A stretch of 64,000 nt of DNA. It comes from Synechococcales cyanobacterium bin31.maxbin.ball.101 (GTDB lineage: Bacteria > Cyanobacteriota > Cyanobacteriia > Leptolyngbyales > Leptolyngbyaceae). Shown piece by piece: positions 44,387 through 55,696 of the stretch. The position numbers and the translations under genes are program-made. Each line of letters opens with the position of its first letter. The first letter of the stretch is position 1. A model generated the notes under the pieces. It was not told the origin of the DNA, ran no database searches, and was given only the letters and a program-made list of their open reading frames with translations. Location: assembly GCA_013298165.1 (NCBI GenBank), contig JAAFJU010000001.1, positions 1 through 64,000 of the forward strand, read 5' to 3'.

Positions 44387-46324
44387 ATGACACAAGACTA
44401 CGGCGCTCAACAAATTCAAGTCCTCGAAGGGCTTGAGCCAGTCCGTAAACGCCCAGGAATGTACATTGGGACCACGGGTCCACGCGGATTGCATCACCTA
44501 GTGTACGAGGTTGTGGACAACTCCGTTGACGAAGCGTTGGCGGGCTACTGTAAAAATATTGATGTATTTATCCATGAGGATGGCTCCGTCAGCGTCAAGG
44601 ATGACGGGCGTGGAATTCCGACGGATATCCATAGTAAGACTGGAAAGTCTGCGCTAGAGACCGTTATGACCATTCTCCACGCGGGTGGAAAATTTGGGGA
44701 TGGGGGCTATAAGGTCTCCGGTGGTCTCCATGGGGTCGGGATTTCGGTGGTGAACGCCCTGTCTGAATGGGTGGATGTCACGGTCTGGCGGAATAAGCAG
44801 ATCCATACGCAGCGCTTTGAGCGTGGATTGTCCATGGGCGATCTGGCGTCTAAAGATGGCGCGGGAACTCAAACCGGGACCCAGATCCATTTCATGCCCG
44901 ATGCGACGATTTTTACCGAAACGACCGAATTTGAATACGGCACGCTGTCAGGCCGCTTGAAAGAGTTGGCCTATTTGAATGCGGGTGTGCGGATCATCTT
45001 CACAGATAAGCGTGAAAAGGCCGCTAAAGACGGTGAGCCTCGCGTTGAGGAATACTTCTATGAAGGTGGGATTCAAGAGTATGTCACCTACATGAATCGT
45101 GACAAGCAGCATTTGCACGAAGAAGTGATTTCGATTAATGCTGAAAAGAACAATGTGCAGGTGGAAGTTGCGCTGCAATGGTGTATTGATTCCTACAGTG
45201 ATAACATTCTCGGTTTTGCGAACAACATTCGGACGATCGATGGTGGAACGCACTTAGAAGGGCTGAAAACCGTTCTGACTCGGACGTTGAACTCGATCGC
45301 CCGCAAGCGCGGCAAGCTCAAAGAAAATATGTCAAACCTGGCCGGGGAAAACATCCGGGAAGGTCTGACGGCTGTGATTTCTGTTAAAGTTCCCGATCCG
45401 GAATTTGAAGGACAAACCAAGACGAAGCTGGGGAACAGTGAAGTGCGGGGGATTGTGGATTCGATCGTCAGTGAAGTGCTGACGGAGTATTTGGAATTCC
45501 GGCCCCAAGTTGCGGACACCATCCTCGACAAGGCCATCCAATCGTTTAATGCGGCTGAAGCCGCTCGTCGTGCCCGCGACCTCGTCCGCCGTAAGTCGGT
45601 TCTAGAATCCTCGACCTTACCTGGTAAGCTCGCCGACTGCGCCTCCCGCGACCCCTCGGAATCCGAAATCTACATCGTAGAGGGCGATTCGGCAGGCGGT
45701 TCGGCAAAACAAGGTCGCGATCGTCGCTTCCAAGCCATCCTGCCGTTGCGCGGGAAGATCGTCAACATTGAAAAAACTGACGATTCCAAAATCTACAAAA
45801 ACACTGAAATTCAAGCCTTGATCACAGCCTTAGGGTTGGGGATTAAAGGCGAAGAATTTGATATTGCCAACTTGCGCTATCACCGCATTATCATCATGAC
45901 CGATGCGGACGTAGACGGGGCGCACATTCGGACACTGCTACTGACCTTCTTCTATCGCTACAAGCGGGAAATGGTCGATCGGGGCTTCGTCTACATTGCC
46001 TGCCCACCGCTCTACAAACTCGAACGCGGGAAACAGCATCAATATTGCTACAGCGAACGGGATCTGCAACAACGCATTGCCGAGTTCCCCTCCAATGCAA
46101 ACTACAACATCCAACGCTTTAAAGGATTGGGTGAAATGATGCCGCAACAGCTTTGGGATACCACGATGAATCCCGATACCCGGACGCTGAAACAGGTTGA
46201 GATTGAAGATGCGGCAGAAGCCGATCGGGTCTTTACCATGTTGATGGGCGATCGGGTTGCCCCACGCAGAGAGTTCATTGAGACCTACGGATCGAAGATG
46301 AACATGTCTGATCTCGATATCTAG
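44387..46324 (+). CDS. gyrB: DNA gyrase subunit B
   Basis: ATPase/TOPRIM subunit of DNA gyrase. The 645-aa protein has the GHKL ATPase domain ([45 protein letters not shown]), the transducer domain and the TOPRIM domain ([28 protein letters not shown]), ending in MNMSDLDI. Length is normal for a gram-positive/cyanobacterial GyrB. ATG at 44387. A near-perfect bidirectional terminator follows. Confidence 0.98.
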   Translation: MTQDYGAQQIQVLEGLEPVRKRPGMYIGTTGPRGLHHLVYEVVDNSVDEALAGYCKNIDVFIHEDGSVSVKDDGRGIPTDIHSKTGKSALETVMTILHAGGKFGDGGYKVSGGLHGVGISVVNALSEWVDVTVWRNKQIHTQRFERGLSMGDLASKDGAGTQTGTQIHFMPDATIFTETTEFEYGTLSGRLKELAYLNAGVRIIFTDKREKAAKDGEPRVEEYFYEGGIQEYVTYMNRDKQHLHEEVISINAEKNNVQVEVALQWCIDSYSDNILGFANNIRTIDGGTHLEGLKTVLTRTLNSIARKRGKLKENMSNLAGENIREGLTAVISVKVPDPEFEGQTKTKLGNSEVRGIVDSIVSEVLTEYLEFRPQVADTILDKAIQSFNAAEAARRARDLVRRKSVLESSTLPGKLADCASRDPSESEIYIVEGDSAGGSAKQGRDRRFQAILPLRGKIVNIEKTDDSKIYKNTEIQALITALGLGIKGEEFDIANLRYHRIIIMTDADVDGAHIRTLLLTFFYRYKREMVDRGFVYIACPPLYKLERGKQHQYCYSERDLQQRIAEFPSNANYNIQRFKGLGEMMPQQLWDTTMNPDTRTLKQVEIEDAAEADRVFTMLMGDRVAPRREFIETYGSKMNMSDLDI

Positions 46325-46342
46325 GGGGATCGGGTTTCCAAT

Positions 46343-46385
46343 AAAAAACGCCAAGGTTCTTAAATATTGAACCTTGGCGTTTTTT
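46343..46385. terminator. bidirectional terminator between gyrB and the PSI factor gene
   Basis: AAAAAACGCCAAGGTTC (46343-46359) and GAACCTTGGCGTTTTTT (46369-46385) form a 17-bp symmetric stem with a 9-nt AT-rich loop. A/T runs on both sides allow termination of gyrB (+) and of the convergent minus-strand gene. Confidence 0.95.
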
Positions 46386-46398
46386 ATTAAAATCAAAA

Positions 46399-46953
46399 TT
46401 ACTTCGACATTTCAATGTTCACATCATTCAACCGACGACGAGTCAATACCTCAGAGGTATCGCGCGGAAGCAAATCAAACATCGATCGCAACGTATCATC
46501 AATCTTCTCGTAAGGCGTATTGCCGATTTCGTCCAACTGCACCTTACCCTTCGCATCAAAAATCACCGTCTGCGGCACAAACCCACGGTAATAAAAACCC
46601 GCCTCATTTGGTTCGTAGGACTCTTTCAACGGCAACGAATCCACCCGAATCGGCGAAATATCCATCGCCCGCCCGTAAAACTCCTGAATTCGCGACACCG
46701 TCAACGCATAGGTCTTGCAATCCTTGCTGTCATCCAGGTAATAGACCACCACCGTCGGCTTCCCCATCTTCAGAGAATTCGCCAACGTACTCTTCGGTGG
46801 CACGATCGACCCATTCCCTGCATACAGCGCAAAAATGTCGCCATCATAGCGATCGTCCTCCAGCATCGCTCCCGCTGGAAACGCCATGCCAATCCACAGG
46901 CAAACCACGATCGCGAATCCAAAGATTTTTTTAAACCAAAACGTATTAAACAT
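46399..46953 (-). CDS. thylakoid photosystem I accumulation factor-like protein
   Basis: A 184-aa protein with a signal peptide or single membrane anchor (FGFAIVVCLWIGMAFPAGA) and a thioredoxin-like domain: DIFALYAGNGSIVPPKSTLA, PTVVVYYLDDSKDCKTYALTVSRIQEFYGR, GFVPQTVIFDAKGKV. The sequence matches my recollection of the cyanobacterial family annotated as thylakoid membrane photosystem I accumulation factor. The redox CxxC of thioredoxin is replaced by DDSKDC (one Cys). ATG at 46953 gives the signal peptide. It is cotranscribed downstream of the rhomboid gene (80-bp gap). Confidence 0.8.
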   Translation of the reverse strand: MFNTFWFKKIFGFAIVVCLWIGMAFPAGAMLEDDRYDGDIFALYAGNGSIVPPKSTLANSLKMGKPTVVVYYLDDSKDCKTYALTVSRIQEFYGRAMDISPIRVDSLPLKESYEPNEAGFYYRGFVPQTVIFDAKGKVQLDEIGNTPYEKIDDTLRSMFDLLPRDTSEVLTRRRLNDVNIEMSK

Positions 46954-47033
46954 ATCTGAAGGGATCGCCAATCCGATCGCACCGCTAAAAACCACCGCTC
47001 TCAGTCTATCAAAAGATGGTGTCACGCAGAATT

Positions 47034-47924
47034 TCACGAAGCCCAAATATTGAAGAAATTACAATAGTAGGCTCCATGAATCAGTGATGCCAAAATACTG
47101 ACAGCAGTGAGAAGCAGACAACCGATCGCCCAAAAAAGCTGTTGCATCCCTTCTCGTTCACGAGGATTAATCCCATTCATTTGACTGATCAGATAGCCCC
47201 CTAAAAATCCGCCCACATGTCCCCAGTTATCGGTATGTGGAGTGACCAATCCCAATGCCAACAGCACTAATGACAGCAGCCAAAATTCACGTCTAATGGT
47301 GGAACTTTTTACGATTTGACCGTAGGCAACCAATGCCCCTAGCAATCCAAACAGACCACCCGATGCTCCGATCGCAAAATGTGCATTCTGGAAAAAAGGG
47401 TCTCTCACATAACCTACAAAGCTACTGAATGCACCACTGACAACGATCGAAACCGTGTAAATAATAACTAATCGTCCAGCCCCAAATGCCTTTGAAACCT
47501 GAGGTATAAGCCCCCGCAGCCACAACATATTGAAGAGAATGTGCCATAAACTCCCATGCAACCAACCTGCACTGACGACTGTCCACCACCGTCCCATGCC
47601 AATGGCCGGAGTCGCACCGTTGGCCCCAAAGAGCAACAGACTGGTAGCACTGGGCGATAAAAGATGCGACGATGCAAGATCTAAATTCCCAAGCGTCACG
47701 ACATTTTTGAGATCGACGAGCAAGGTGGCAACGTACAGCGCAGAACAGCCCCAAGTCACGATCGACAAAAAACCAAAGTCATTCCCAAATCGACGGACTG
47801 TGCGGGAGTACCCCCATAATGTAGGGTTGCTATGCTGACAATGGGGGCAGGCTTGCTTCGTCGTTGAAATGAGCTGATTGCAGGAGATACAGACACAACT
47901 GCCACTGGTTTGCCTTGTAAACAT
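47034..47924 (-). CDS. rhomboid-family intramembrane serine protease
   Basis: A 296-aa membrane protein with a small N-terminal zinc-ribbon-like segment (Cys12, Cys15, Cys26, Cys29) and a six-helix rhomboid core. Catalytic Ser lies in IGASGGLFGLLGAL and the His partner in NWGHVGGFLGGYL; the WHILFNMLWLRG segment holds the conserved His-x3-Asn. It likely cleaves single-pass membrane proteins; substrates unknown. The zinc-ribbon could mediate targeting. Upstream gene of the pair with the PSI factor. Confidence 0.92.
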   Translation of the reverse strand: MFTRQTSGSCVCISCNQLISTTKQACPHCQHSNPTLWGYSRTVRRFGNDFGFLSIVTWGCSALYVATLLVDLKNVVTLGNLDLASSHLLSPSATSLLLFGANGATPAIGMGRWWTVVSAGWLHGSLWHILFNMLWLRGLIPQVSKAFGAGRLVIIYTVSIVVSGAFSSFVGYVRDPFFQNAHFAIGASGGLFGLLGALVAYGQIVKSSTIRREFWLLSLVLLALGLVTPHTDNWGHVGGFLGGYLISQMNGINPREREGMQQLFWAIGCLLLTAVSILASLIHGAYYCNFFNIWAS

Positions 47925-48009
47925 TGCGGCGATCTCCCCTATGAGACAATTTTCTTCAATAACTATAAACTATAATTATTCTCATACGATAAAAGATCAA
48001 TAAAACACC

Positions 48010-48219
48010 CTATTCAACATCCGAATTCTTCTGGAGTGAACTCGACAGGTTCGCCAACATCGCCTCGATCGGCAACTTCTGATAGTTCGACACCACCGCC
48101 AACACCACCGCCAGCACCACCATCATCGGCCAAGGCACCTGCCGCTCCCGAAACCAGTCCCACAGCTCCACCGCCCCCAACAGCACCAAAAACGCCCCGA
48201 TCGCAAACTGTAATCTCAT
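48010..48219 (-). CDS. small two-helix membrane protein, unknown
   Basis: A 69-aa protein with two hydrophobic helices (LQFAIGAFLVLLGAVELW and PMMVVLAVVLAVVSNY) and a polar C-terminus (ANLSSSLQKNSDVE). The ATG at 48219 has AGGAG seven bases upstream, good evidence for translation. I do not recognise the family. It is in the same direction as the rhomboid gene (85 bp away) and may share its transcript. Confidence 0.7.
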   Translation of the reverse strand: MRLQFAIGAFLVLLGAVELWDWFRERQVPWPMMVVLAVVLAVVSNYQKLPIEAMLANLSSSLQKNSDVE

Positions 48220-48287
48220 CTTAAAACTCCTGTACAACGCCTAGGATCCAACGCCTTAGTTTTCATCCAGAAAGACAAAACAAAGGA

Positions 48288-48316
48288 TTGACTGACTAGT
48301 TTATTTGTACTATATT
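48288..48316 (+). promoter_or_regulatory. sigma-70-type promoter for ligA
   Basis: TTGACT (48288-48293), a 17-bp spacer and TATATT (48311-48316) match the -35/-10 consensus well. Transcription would start near 48323, giving a leader of ~215 nt before ligA. The 48220-48540 gap holds no other recognisable feature. Confidence 0.6.
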
Positions 48317-48387
48317 TTCATCAGTTCTGTAACTGGACTGTCCCTTACCTTCGGGGTTGTACCGAATCGAGTTGGAGATTAGTGTAG

Positions 48388-50544
<2,157 letters not shown>

Positions 50545-50656
50545 GAATTAGAAAATAGGCCGATCGAATTTATCTCCAAACGTCATCCGAAGATCTACGT
50601 ATTTAAAATGCTGAATCATTATTCTCCACAAGATAAAGCATAAACAATCCGTAGAT

Positions 50657-50839
50657 CTATTGAGAGCTGAAAGCCGCATCATAAAGGACTTTTACGCCTT
50701 TAGATAGAGATTCATCAACTGTCACAAAAAGGTTATTGAAGCATCCGGATGTGTCGAACGACACATTGAAGACTAGAGCATCAGATGATAGTCTCCGCTG
50801 CAATGGTGAGCGATTCATTTGATGTTTTATTTTCCACAT
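50657..50839 (-). CDS. putative 60-aa small protein with a strong ribosome-binding site
   Basis: MWKIKHQMNRSPLQRRLSSD followed by ALVFNVSFDTSGCFNNLFVT and a C-terminal segment ending AAFSSQ. I do not recognise it. GGAGG (50847-50851) lies seven bases before the ATG on the minus strand, an unusually good Shine-Dalgarno for this window, so translation is likely. It has one Cys, a basic N-terminus and no membrane segment. It is antisense-oriented in the gap between ligA and the pil operon; function unknown. Confidence 0.5.
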   Translation of the reverse strand: MWKIKHQMNRSPLQRRLSSDALVFNVSFDTSGCFNNLFVTVDESLSKGVKVLYDAAFSSQ

Positions 50840-50890
50840 CTCGAATCCTCCAATTCTCTATATCGCTATTGCTAGGTTAATCAGCGGACT

Positions 50891-52087
50891 ATGATGACAG
50901 ATCAAACGGTAATGACAAAACTCAGCTATGACCTGTTGACGCTGTCGCAACAGCGAGCAACAGGCGAGCTAACGGTAACTTATGGAACCCAGCCTTTACA
51001 AAGTCGGCTCTATTTCTATTTAGGTCGATTGGTCTATGCGACGGGCGGCGTCCATCCTGTCCGTCGCTGGACCCGAGGCATCCAACAGCATTGCCCAAAG
51101 TGTATCACCAGTCCCTGGATCAAGACGGCCCGATCGAGCCATGAACTCTGGGAAATGGATCTGATCAATCAAGCGATCGAACAAAATTTAATGGGTGTGA
51201 ATGAAGCCAAGGCGGCGATTCGCCAAATTACTCAAGAAGTTTTGTTTGAAATCCTTAGCTATGCGAATGCGAAGACGGAATGGAAGCCCGGTGTCAAAAT
51301 TGAGCATCAGACGACGTTCCTAGCGATCGAGCAATTGATTAATGAGGCACAGCAGCTTCGATTACAGTGGTATGCCATTGGTAAAAGCTCCCAAGCCTTT
51401 TTTGGCCAGGTGTCGCCGGACTTAGCCCCGGTGGTGATTCATCCCTACGAATTGGAATCTCAAGTCTCACCCGAAGCCTTCACCAGTATGGTCAGCCTAA
51501 TGAAAGGACAGTACACGCTGTGGGATGTCGCCTGCCAGATGAAATGTCCGTTGCCCAATTTGATCCGAGTGCTGTGGAAACTGATTCAGCAGGGGGTGAT
51601 TGAATTACGAGCAATTCCAGACTGGCAAGCGCCGATCGTTCCTAAGGCCGCACCGAAGGCGATCGCCAAGCCAAAACGTAAAGCCTTGATTGCTTGTATT
51701 GATGACAGTCCAGCGATCGGACAAAAAATGGCAAAAATTCTGGAACCGGAAGGGTATGAGGTGTTGACTATTACTAACCCCCTTCAAGGCATTTCGATGC
51801 TCTTAGATCGAAAACCCGACCTAATTTTTTTAGACCTCGTCATGCCAAATACCAATGGGTACGAACTCTGTACCTTTTTGCGCAAGACCTCGGCATTTCA
51901 AAATACGCCCATTGTGATTTTAACCGGACATGACGGCGTGATCGATCGGGTTCGTGCCAAGCTAGCCGGGTCTTCTGACTTCCTCGCTAAGCCCCCCGAA
52001 GCCGACAAGGTATTACAAACGATCGATCGCTTCCTAGCCCCTCAACCCGCTAGTGAAATGACCTCCTTCGTGACCTCCATGGCCTAA
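50891..52087 (+). CDS. PatA/PilG-type response regulator (DUF4388-REC)
   Basis: A 398-aa two-domain regulator. Residues ~8-140 form a DUF4388/PatA N-terminal domain (GELTVTYGTQPLQSRLYFYLG, GRLVYATGG), a middle helical region follows, and residues ~265-385 form a receiver domain with acidic pocket IDDSP, phospho-acceptor Asp in LIFLDLVMPNTNG, Thr in VILTGHDG and Lys in SDFLAKPPEADK. It is the first gene of a pil/tax operon (pilG position), where such proteins act as phosphate-accepting output for type IV pili. Which paralogue (PilG, PixG, TaxP) it is cannot be decided here. Confidence 0.9.
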   Translation: MMTDQTVMTKLSYDLLTLSQQRATGELTVTYGTQPLQSRLYFYLGRLVYATGGVHPVRRWTRGIQQHCPKCITSPWIKTARSSHELWEMDLINQAIEQNLMGVNEAKAAIRQITQEVLFEILSYANAKTEWKPGVKIEHQTTFLAIEQLINEAQQLRLQWYAIGKSSQAFFGQVSPDLAPVVIHPYELESQVSPEAFTSMVSLMKGQYTLWDVACQMKCPLPNLIRVLWKLIQQGVIELRAIPDWQAPIVPKAAPKAIAKPKRKALIACIDDSPAIGQKMAKILEPEGYEVLTITNPLQGISMLLDRKPDLIFLDLVMPNTNGYELCTFLRKTSAFQNTPIVILTGHDGVIDRVRAKLAGSSDFLAKPPEADKVLQTIDRFLAPQPASEMTSFVTSMA

Positions 52088-52134
52088 TTTCCAATCTCCA
52101 TTCTAAATTTTACATTCACCCAAGCGAGCATTCC

Positions 52135-52500
52135 ATGACTACGATTTTGATTGTTGAAGATATGATGAGCCAAGCTGAAATCATTGGTAAAACCCTTCGT
52201 CAAGGCGGTTATAACACCGTCATTGTGACCACCAGTGAAGAAGCAAAGGTCCATCTCCAAAGCCAAACACCCGATGCGATCGTGATGGATGTGGTTCTGC
52301 CCGGTCTCAGCGGTTTTGAACTCTGTCGGGAATTGAAAGAAGAACCCAGCACGATGCAAATTCCGATCGTGATATGTTCCACGAAAGATAGCGAAATGGA
52401 TAAGTATTGGGGAATCAAACAAGGGGCTTCGAGCTATTTGACCAAGCCGATCGATGCCGCTGCATTATTACGAGCTGTAGAGGCGTTAGTCAAACCTTAA
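52135..52500 (+). CDS. PilH-type single-domain response regulator
   Basis: A 121-aa stand-alone receiver domain with the acidic pair VEDM, phospho-acceptor Asp in IVMDVVLPGLSG, Ser/Thr in ICSTKDS and Lys in SYLTKPIDAAAL. CheY-like output protein expected to be phosphorylated by the PilL kinase. It lies 47 bp after the PilG-type gene and before cheW, the standard order. Confidence 0.93.
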   Translation: MTTILIVEDMMSQAEIIGKTLRQGGYNTVIVTTSEEAKVHLQSQTPDAIVMDVVLPGLSGFELCRELKEEPSTMQIPIVICSTKDSEMDKYWGIKQGASSYLTKPIDAAALLRAVEALVKP

Positions 52501-52503
52501 ATC

Positions 52504-52542
52504 CCTGGCGAACCGCCCCCTAGCCCCCAATTCTGGGGGGAC
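52504..52542 (+). repeat. GC-rich hairpin repeat, family 2, copy 2
   Basis: CTGGCGAACCGCCCCCTAGC then CCCCAATTCTGGGGGGAC, immediately after the pilH stop and before cheW. The element at 59856-59895 is its near-identical reverse complement (about two differences). Confidence 0.8.
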
Positions 52543-52579
52543 ATGAATTTCTTTTCCAATCCATTCTTGAGCCACGTCC

Positions 52580-53077
52580 ATGTCGATCGCATCGCCCACT
52601 CAATCGCCGACTCAATCTAAGACTGAACAATTTCTCAGCTTCTCCCTCCCATCCAATCTCGCGATTTTACCCACGCAAAACCTGACGGAAGTGTTGACCT
52701 TAAGCGCTCAGCAAATCGTGCCCATTCCCGATCTCGACCCCTCGATCGTTGGGGTCTGTAACTGGCGGGGCGAAGTGCTGTGGCTCGTGGATCTCCAAGC
52801 CGTCCTCAACGGTGAACCACTACCACCGCTGCAAGGCAGCCACTACAGCGCTATCATCCTGCACCACAATGGTCAAACCCTCGGGTTAGTCGTGTCGCAG
52901 ATGACTCAAATGGTCTGGTGCGATCCGATCGAGATTCAAAGTTTGCCCAGCACTCAGCAGAATTCACAAACCCGATCGCAAACATCACCCTGTATTCAAG
53001 GCTATTGGATTTCACCGCAGTCTGACACCTTTCTCGTTCTCAATACCGCTGAGATTTTTGCGAACTTTCAGCATTAG
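52580..53077 (+). CDS. CheW-type coupling protein (PilI position)
   Basis: A 165-aa CheW-like protein that should couple the PilJ receptor to the PilL kinase. The N-terminus is Ser/Gln/Thr-rich; then LSFSLPSNLAILPTQNLTEV, IPDLDPSIVGVCNWRGEVLWLVDLQ (the conserved G(V/L)xNxRG core) and VSQMTQMVWCDPIEI. Third gene of the pil/tax operon, 79 bp after pilH with a repeat in the gap. Confidence 0.92.
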   Translation: MSIASPTQSPTQSKTEQFLSFSLPSNLAILPTQNLTEVLTLSAQQIVPIPDLDPSIVGVCNWRGEVLWLVDLQAVLNGEPLPPLQGSHYSAIILHHNGQTLGLVVSQMTQMVWCDPIEIQSLPSTQQNSQTRSQTSPCIQGYWISPQSDTFLVLNTAEIFANFQH

Positions 53078-53137
53078 GGTCTTTATTTTCAATTCATCCT
53101 TCGTCTTTGCACACTTTAACGTCTCAGGATTTTCACC

Positions 53138-55483
53138 ATGGTCGCTAACATTCATCCGTCTGATTCTGCATTTGATTCCAATAGCCAACGTATTGACGTT
53201 CAAACGACTACCAATAGTACAACACCGGAACAAGCAGAGAAGTCGTCCAACGGCAACACTCCCCAATCGCCCAAACCACGGATAGGCGATCGCTTTAAAC
53301 TCCCCAAACACCTCAGTCTCCGGGCAAAAGCAACCCTAGCGGCGATCGCGATCGGCACCCTGTCAGCAACCATGGTCGGCGGTACAGCCTACTGGGTCGC
53401 CAACCAAACGGTGGGTAAAAATGTTCTTGAAACCTCCACCAATACCAGCAGCAGCATGGCGGATAAAATTAACCGCTTTATGTTTGAACGGTATGGCGAC
53501 ATTCAGGTGCTATCTAGTCTTCCAATTTTGACAAACCCTAAAGTTCGGACTGAAATTCCCATTGCAGAACAGTCGAAAATTCTGACCAAATTTGCTAAAA
53601 CCTATCAGGTGTATGACAGCATTGCAGCATTTGATCTGACGGGAAATGTCATCGTTCAATCGGAAGGCACACCGCTGGGCAATCATCGCGATCGGGAGTA
53701 TTTCAAGACCGTTCTTCGTACTGAGAAACCGATGGTGAGTGAGCCAGAACTCTCGAAATCCAGCGGGAAAATGGTGATTCACTTTGCCGCTCCGCTTCGC
53801 GATTCAGAAACCAATAAAATGATCGGCGTGGTCCGTAGCCGGATGTCCCTAGAAGCCGTCAGTGAGGTGGCAGCACTCTCCGGTTCGGGGAGCGATGCCT
53901 TCTACGTCACCGATAACGCAGGCAACATCTTCATCGCCAAAGACCAAAAATATATCAACCAAAAACTGTGGGATGTTTTGCCCGGTTCAGGACTCTGGAA
54001 AGACACCACTGGAATCGATAGCAGCAACCTCTCCCTCGACACGCTGAATCAAAATAAAGAACTCCTCGTCGGTCATGCCCAACTCAAGACCTTCCCCGGA
54101 CTTCCCGAACTCCAATGGCGCGCCGTCCGATCGGCTCCCAGCAGCAACGCATTCGCCGCCCAACAGCAGATGCTCTTCACGTTGATTTTGGGGACGGCAG
54201 GGGTCTCATTATTGGTCGCTGTGATTGCAGCGGTGCTGGCGAGTCGGGCGGTGCGACCGATCGAAACCGCCGCGCAAGCCGTGGAACAAATCGGAGCGGG
54301 AGATTTGAGCATTCGGATTCCGGTCATCGGCAATGACGAAGTGTCCCGCCTCTCGTCCAATATCAACCAAATGACCGAGCAAATTAATACGCTCATTACC
54401 GAACAAAAAGCCGAATCCGATCGCATTGAAATCGCCCGCCAGGAAGCCCGTGCTGATGCGTCTGCTGCGATCGATGAACAGAAGCACCAAAAGGAATTCC
54501 TCCAAAAACGCGCACTGGAATTGCTCATGGAAGTGGACCCGGTTAGCAAAGGTGATCTCACGATTCGCGCAACGGTGACGGCGGATGAAGTGGGGACGAT
54601 CGCGGATTCCTACAATGCCTTGATTCGATCGCTCCGTCGCATTGTTGAACAGGTGAAAACTGCGTCGCAATCGGTAACAGCAACGGCATCCAGCAGTGAA
54701 ATCTCAGCGAATGAACTGTCCCAGGAAGCCCGTCACCAGATGCAATCCATTCTTCTGGCGTTTGAACAAATCGAAGTCATGGCAGAATCCATCCAAGGCG
54801 TCGCCGATCGTGCCCAAAAAGCAGAAGATCAAGTGGTTCAAGCCACCGCGACGATCAAAGCGGGGGATGATGCGATGAACCGGACGGTCATCGGGATTTC
54901 GGCGATTCGGGAAACGGTGTCGGAAACATCGAAAAAAGTGAAACGTCTGGGTGAAGCGTCCCAGAAGATTTCCAAAGTCGTCAGTTTGATTGGGGGCTTT
55001 GCGTCTCAGACGAACCTGTTGGCATTGAACGCGGCGATCGAAGCGGCACGAGCTGGGGAAGAAGGACGCGGGTTTGCGGTGGTTGCGGAAGAAGTGCGAT
55101 CGCTCGCTCAACAGTCTGCGGCGGCAACGGCGGAAATTGAGCAACTCGTCGAAGAGATTCAGACCCAGACCAATGAAGTGGTCACGGCGATGGAAGACGG
55201 GACGCAGCAGGTCGTCACCGGAACCCAATTGGTTCAAGAAACCCGTCAACGTCTCAATCAAATTACGCAAGTGAGTACGCAAATCACGCAGTTAGTCCAG
55301 GAAATTTCCGAAGCGACGGCAGCGCAGACGGAAGCTTCTAATGCGGTCAGTGCCACGATGAAAGAAGTGGCAGGGATCGCCGACGAAACCTCCAAGCGAT
55401 CGGACACGGTGTCGAGTTCATTCTCCGACCTGGTGAACGTTGCTAAAGGTCTAGAAGTCAGCATCACTCAGTTCAAACTGTAA
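53138..55483 (+). CDS. methyl-accepting chemotaxis protein (PilJ type)
   Basis: A 781-aa transmembrane receptor. After a ~60-residue Ser/Thr/Pro-rich cytoplasmic start there is TM1 ([18 protein letters not shown]), a periplasmic dCache-like sensor (~100-340) with [12 protein letters not shown] and [11 protein letters not shown]2 ([23 protein letters not shown]), a HAMP domain ([25 protein letters not shown]-type, ~375-425), a second HAMP-like segment (~480-530) and the signalling hairpin with [20 protein letters not shown]-type tip. No phytochrome-like GAF domain is present, so direct light sensing through a bilin is unlikely. Fourth gene of the operon. Confidence 0.94.
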   Translation: MVANIHPSDSAFDSNSQRIDVQTTTNSTTPEQAEKSSNGNTPQSPKPRIGDRFKLPKHLSLRAKATLAAIAIGTLSATMVGGTAYWVANQTVGKNVLETSTNTSSSMADKINRFMFERYGDIQVLSSLPILTNPKVRTEIPIAEQSKILTKFAKTYQVYDSIAAFDLTGNVIVQSEGTPLGNHRDREYFKTVLRTEKPMVSEPELSKSSGKMVIHFAAPLRDSETNKMIGVVRSRMSLEAVSEVAALSGSGSDAFYVTDNAGNIFIAKDQKYINQKLWDVLPGSGLWKDTTGIDSSNLSLDTLNQNKELLVGHAQLKTFPGLPELQWRAVRSAPSSNAFAAQQQMLFTLILGTAGVSLLVAVIAAVLASRAVRPIETAAQAVEQIGAGDLSIRIPVIGNDEVSRLSSNINQMTEQINTLITEQKAESDRIEIARQEARADASAAIDEQKHQKEFLQKRALELLMEVDPVSKGDLTIRATVTADEVGTIADSYNALIRSLRRIVEQVKTASQSVTATASSSEISANELSQEARHQMQSILLAFEQIEVMAESIQGVADRAQKAEDQVVQATATIKAGDDAMNRTVIGISAIRETVSETSKKVKRLGEASQKISKVVSLIGGFASQTNLLALNAAIEAARAGEEGRGFAVVAEEVRSLAQQSAAATAEIEQLVEEIQTQTNEVVTAMEDGTQQVVTGTQLVQETRQRLNQITQVSTQITQLVQEISEATAAQTEASNAVSATMKEVAGIADETSKRSDTVSSSFSDLVNVAKGLEVSITQFKL

Positions 55484-55508
55484 AACCCGATCGCTCCGTT
55501 CCCAACCA

Positions 55509-55631
55509 CCTCGGAATGAATTCCGAGGCTCATAGCGAAAACCTGTTGAAACAGGTTGAAGAGAAACAATCAATCTCTTTCAGTCCGTTTCAACGGACTT
55601 CCGCTATGAGCCTTGGGTTTCTAACCCAAGG
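55509..55631. repeat. branched palindromic repeat element, copy C
   Basis: Left hairpin CCTCGGAAT-GA-ATTCCGAGG (55509-55528); outer stem CTCATAGCG (55529-55537) with CGCTATGAG (55602-55610); inside: AACCTGTT-GA-AACAGGTT (55540-55557), a GAAGAGA/TCTCTTTC stem (55558-55581) and AGTCCGTTTCAACGGACT (55582-55599); right hairpin CCTTGGGTT-TCT-AACCCAAGG (55611-55631). It fills most of the pilJ-pilL gap. Confidence 0.88.
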
Positions 55632-55696
55632 TGGTCACGAACGAAGCGAGACCATCCTCCGCCCGATCGCTTCTCACTCCATCTCCCCAATCTCCT

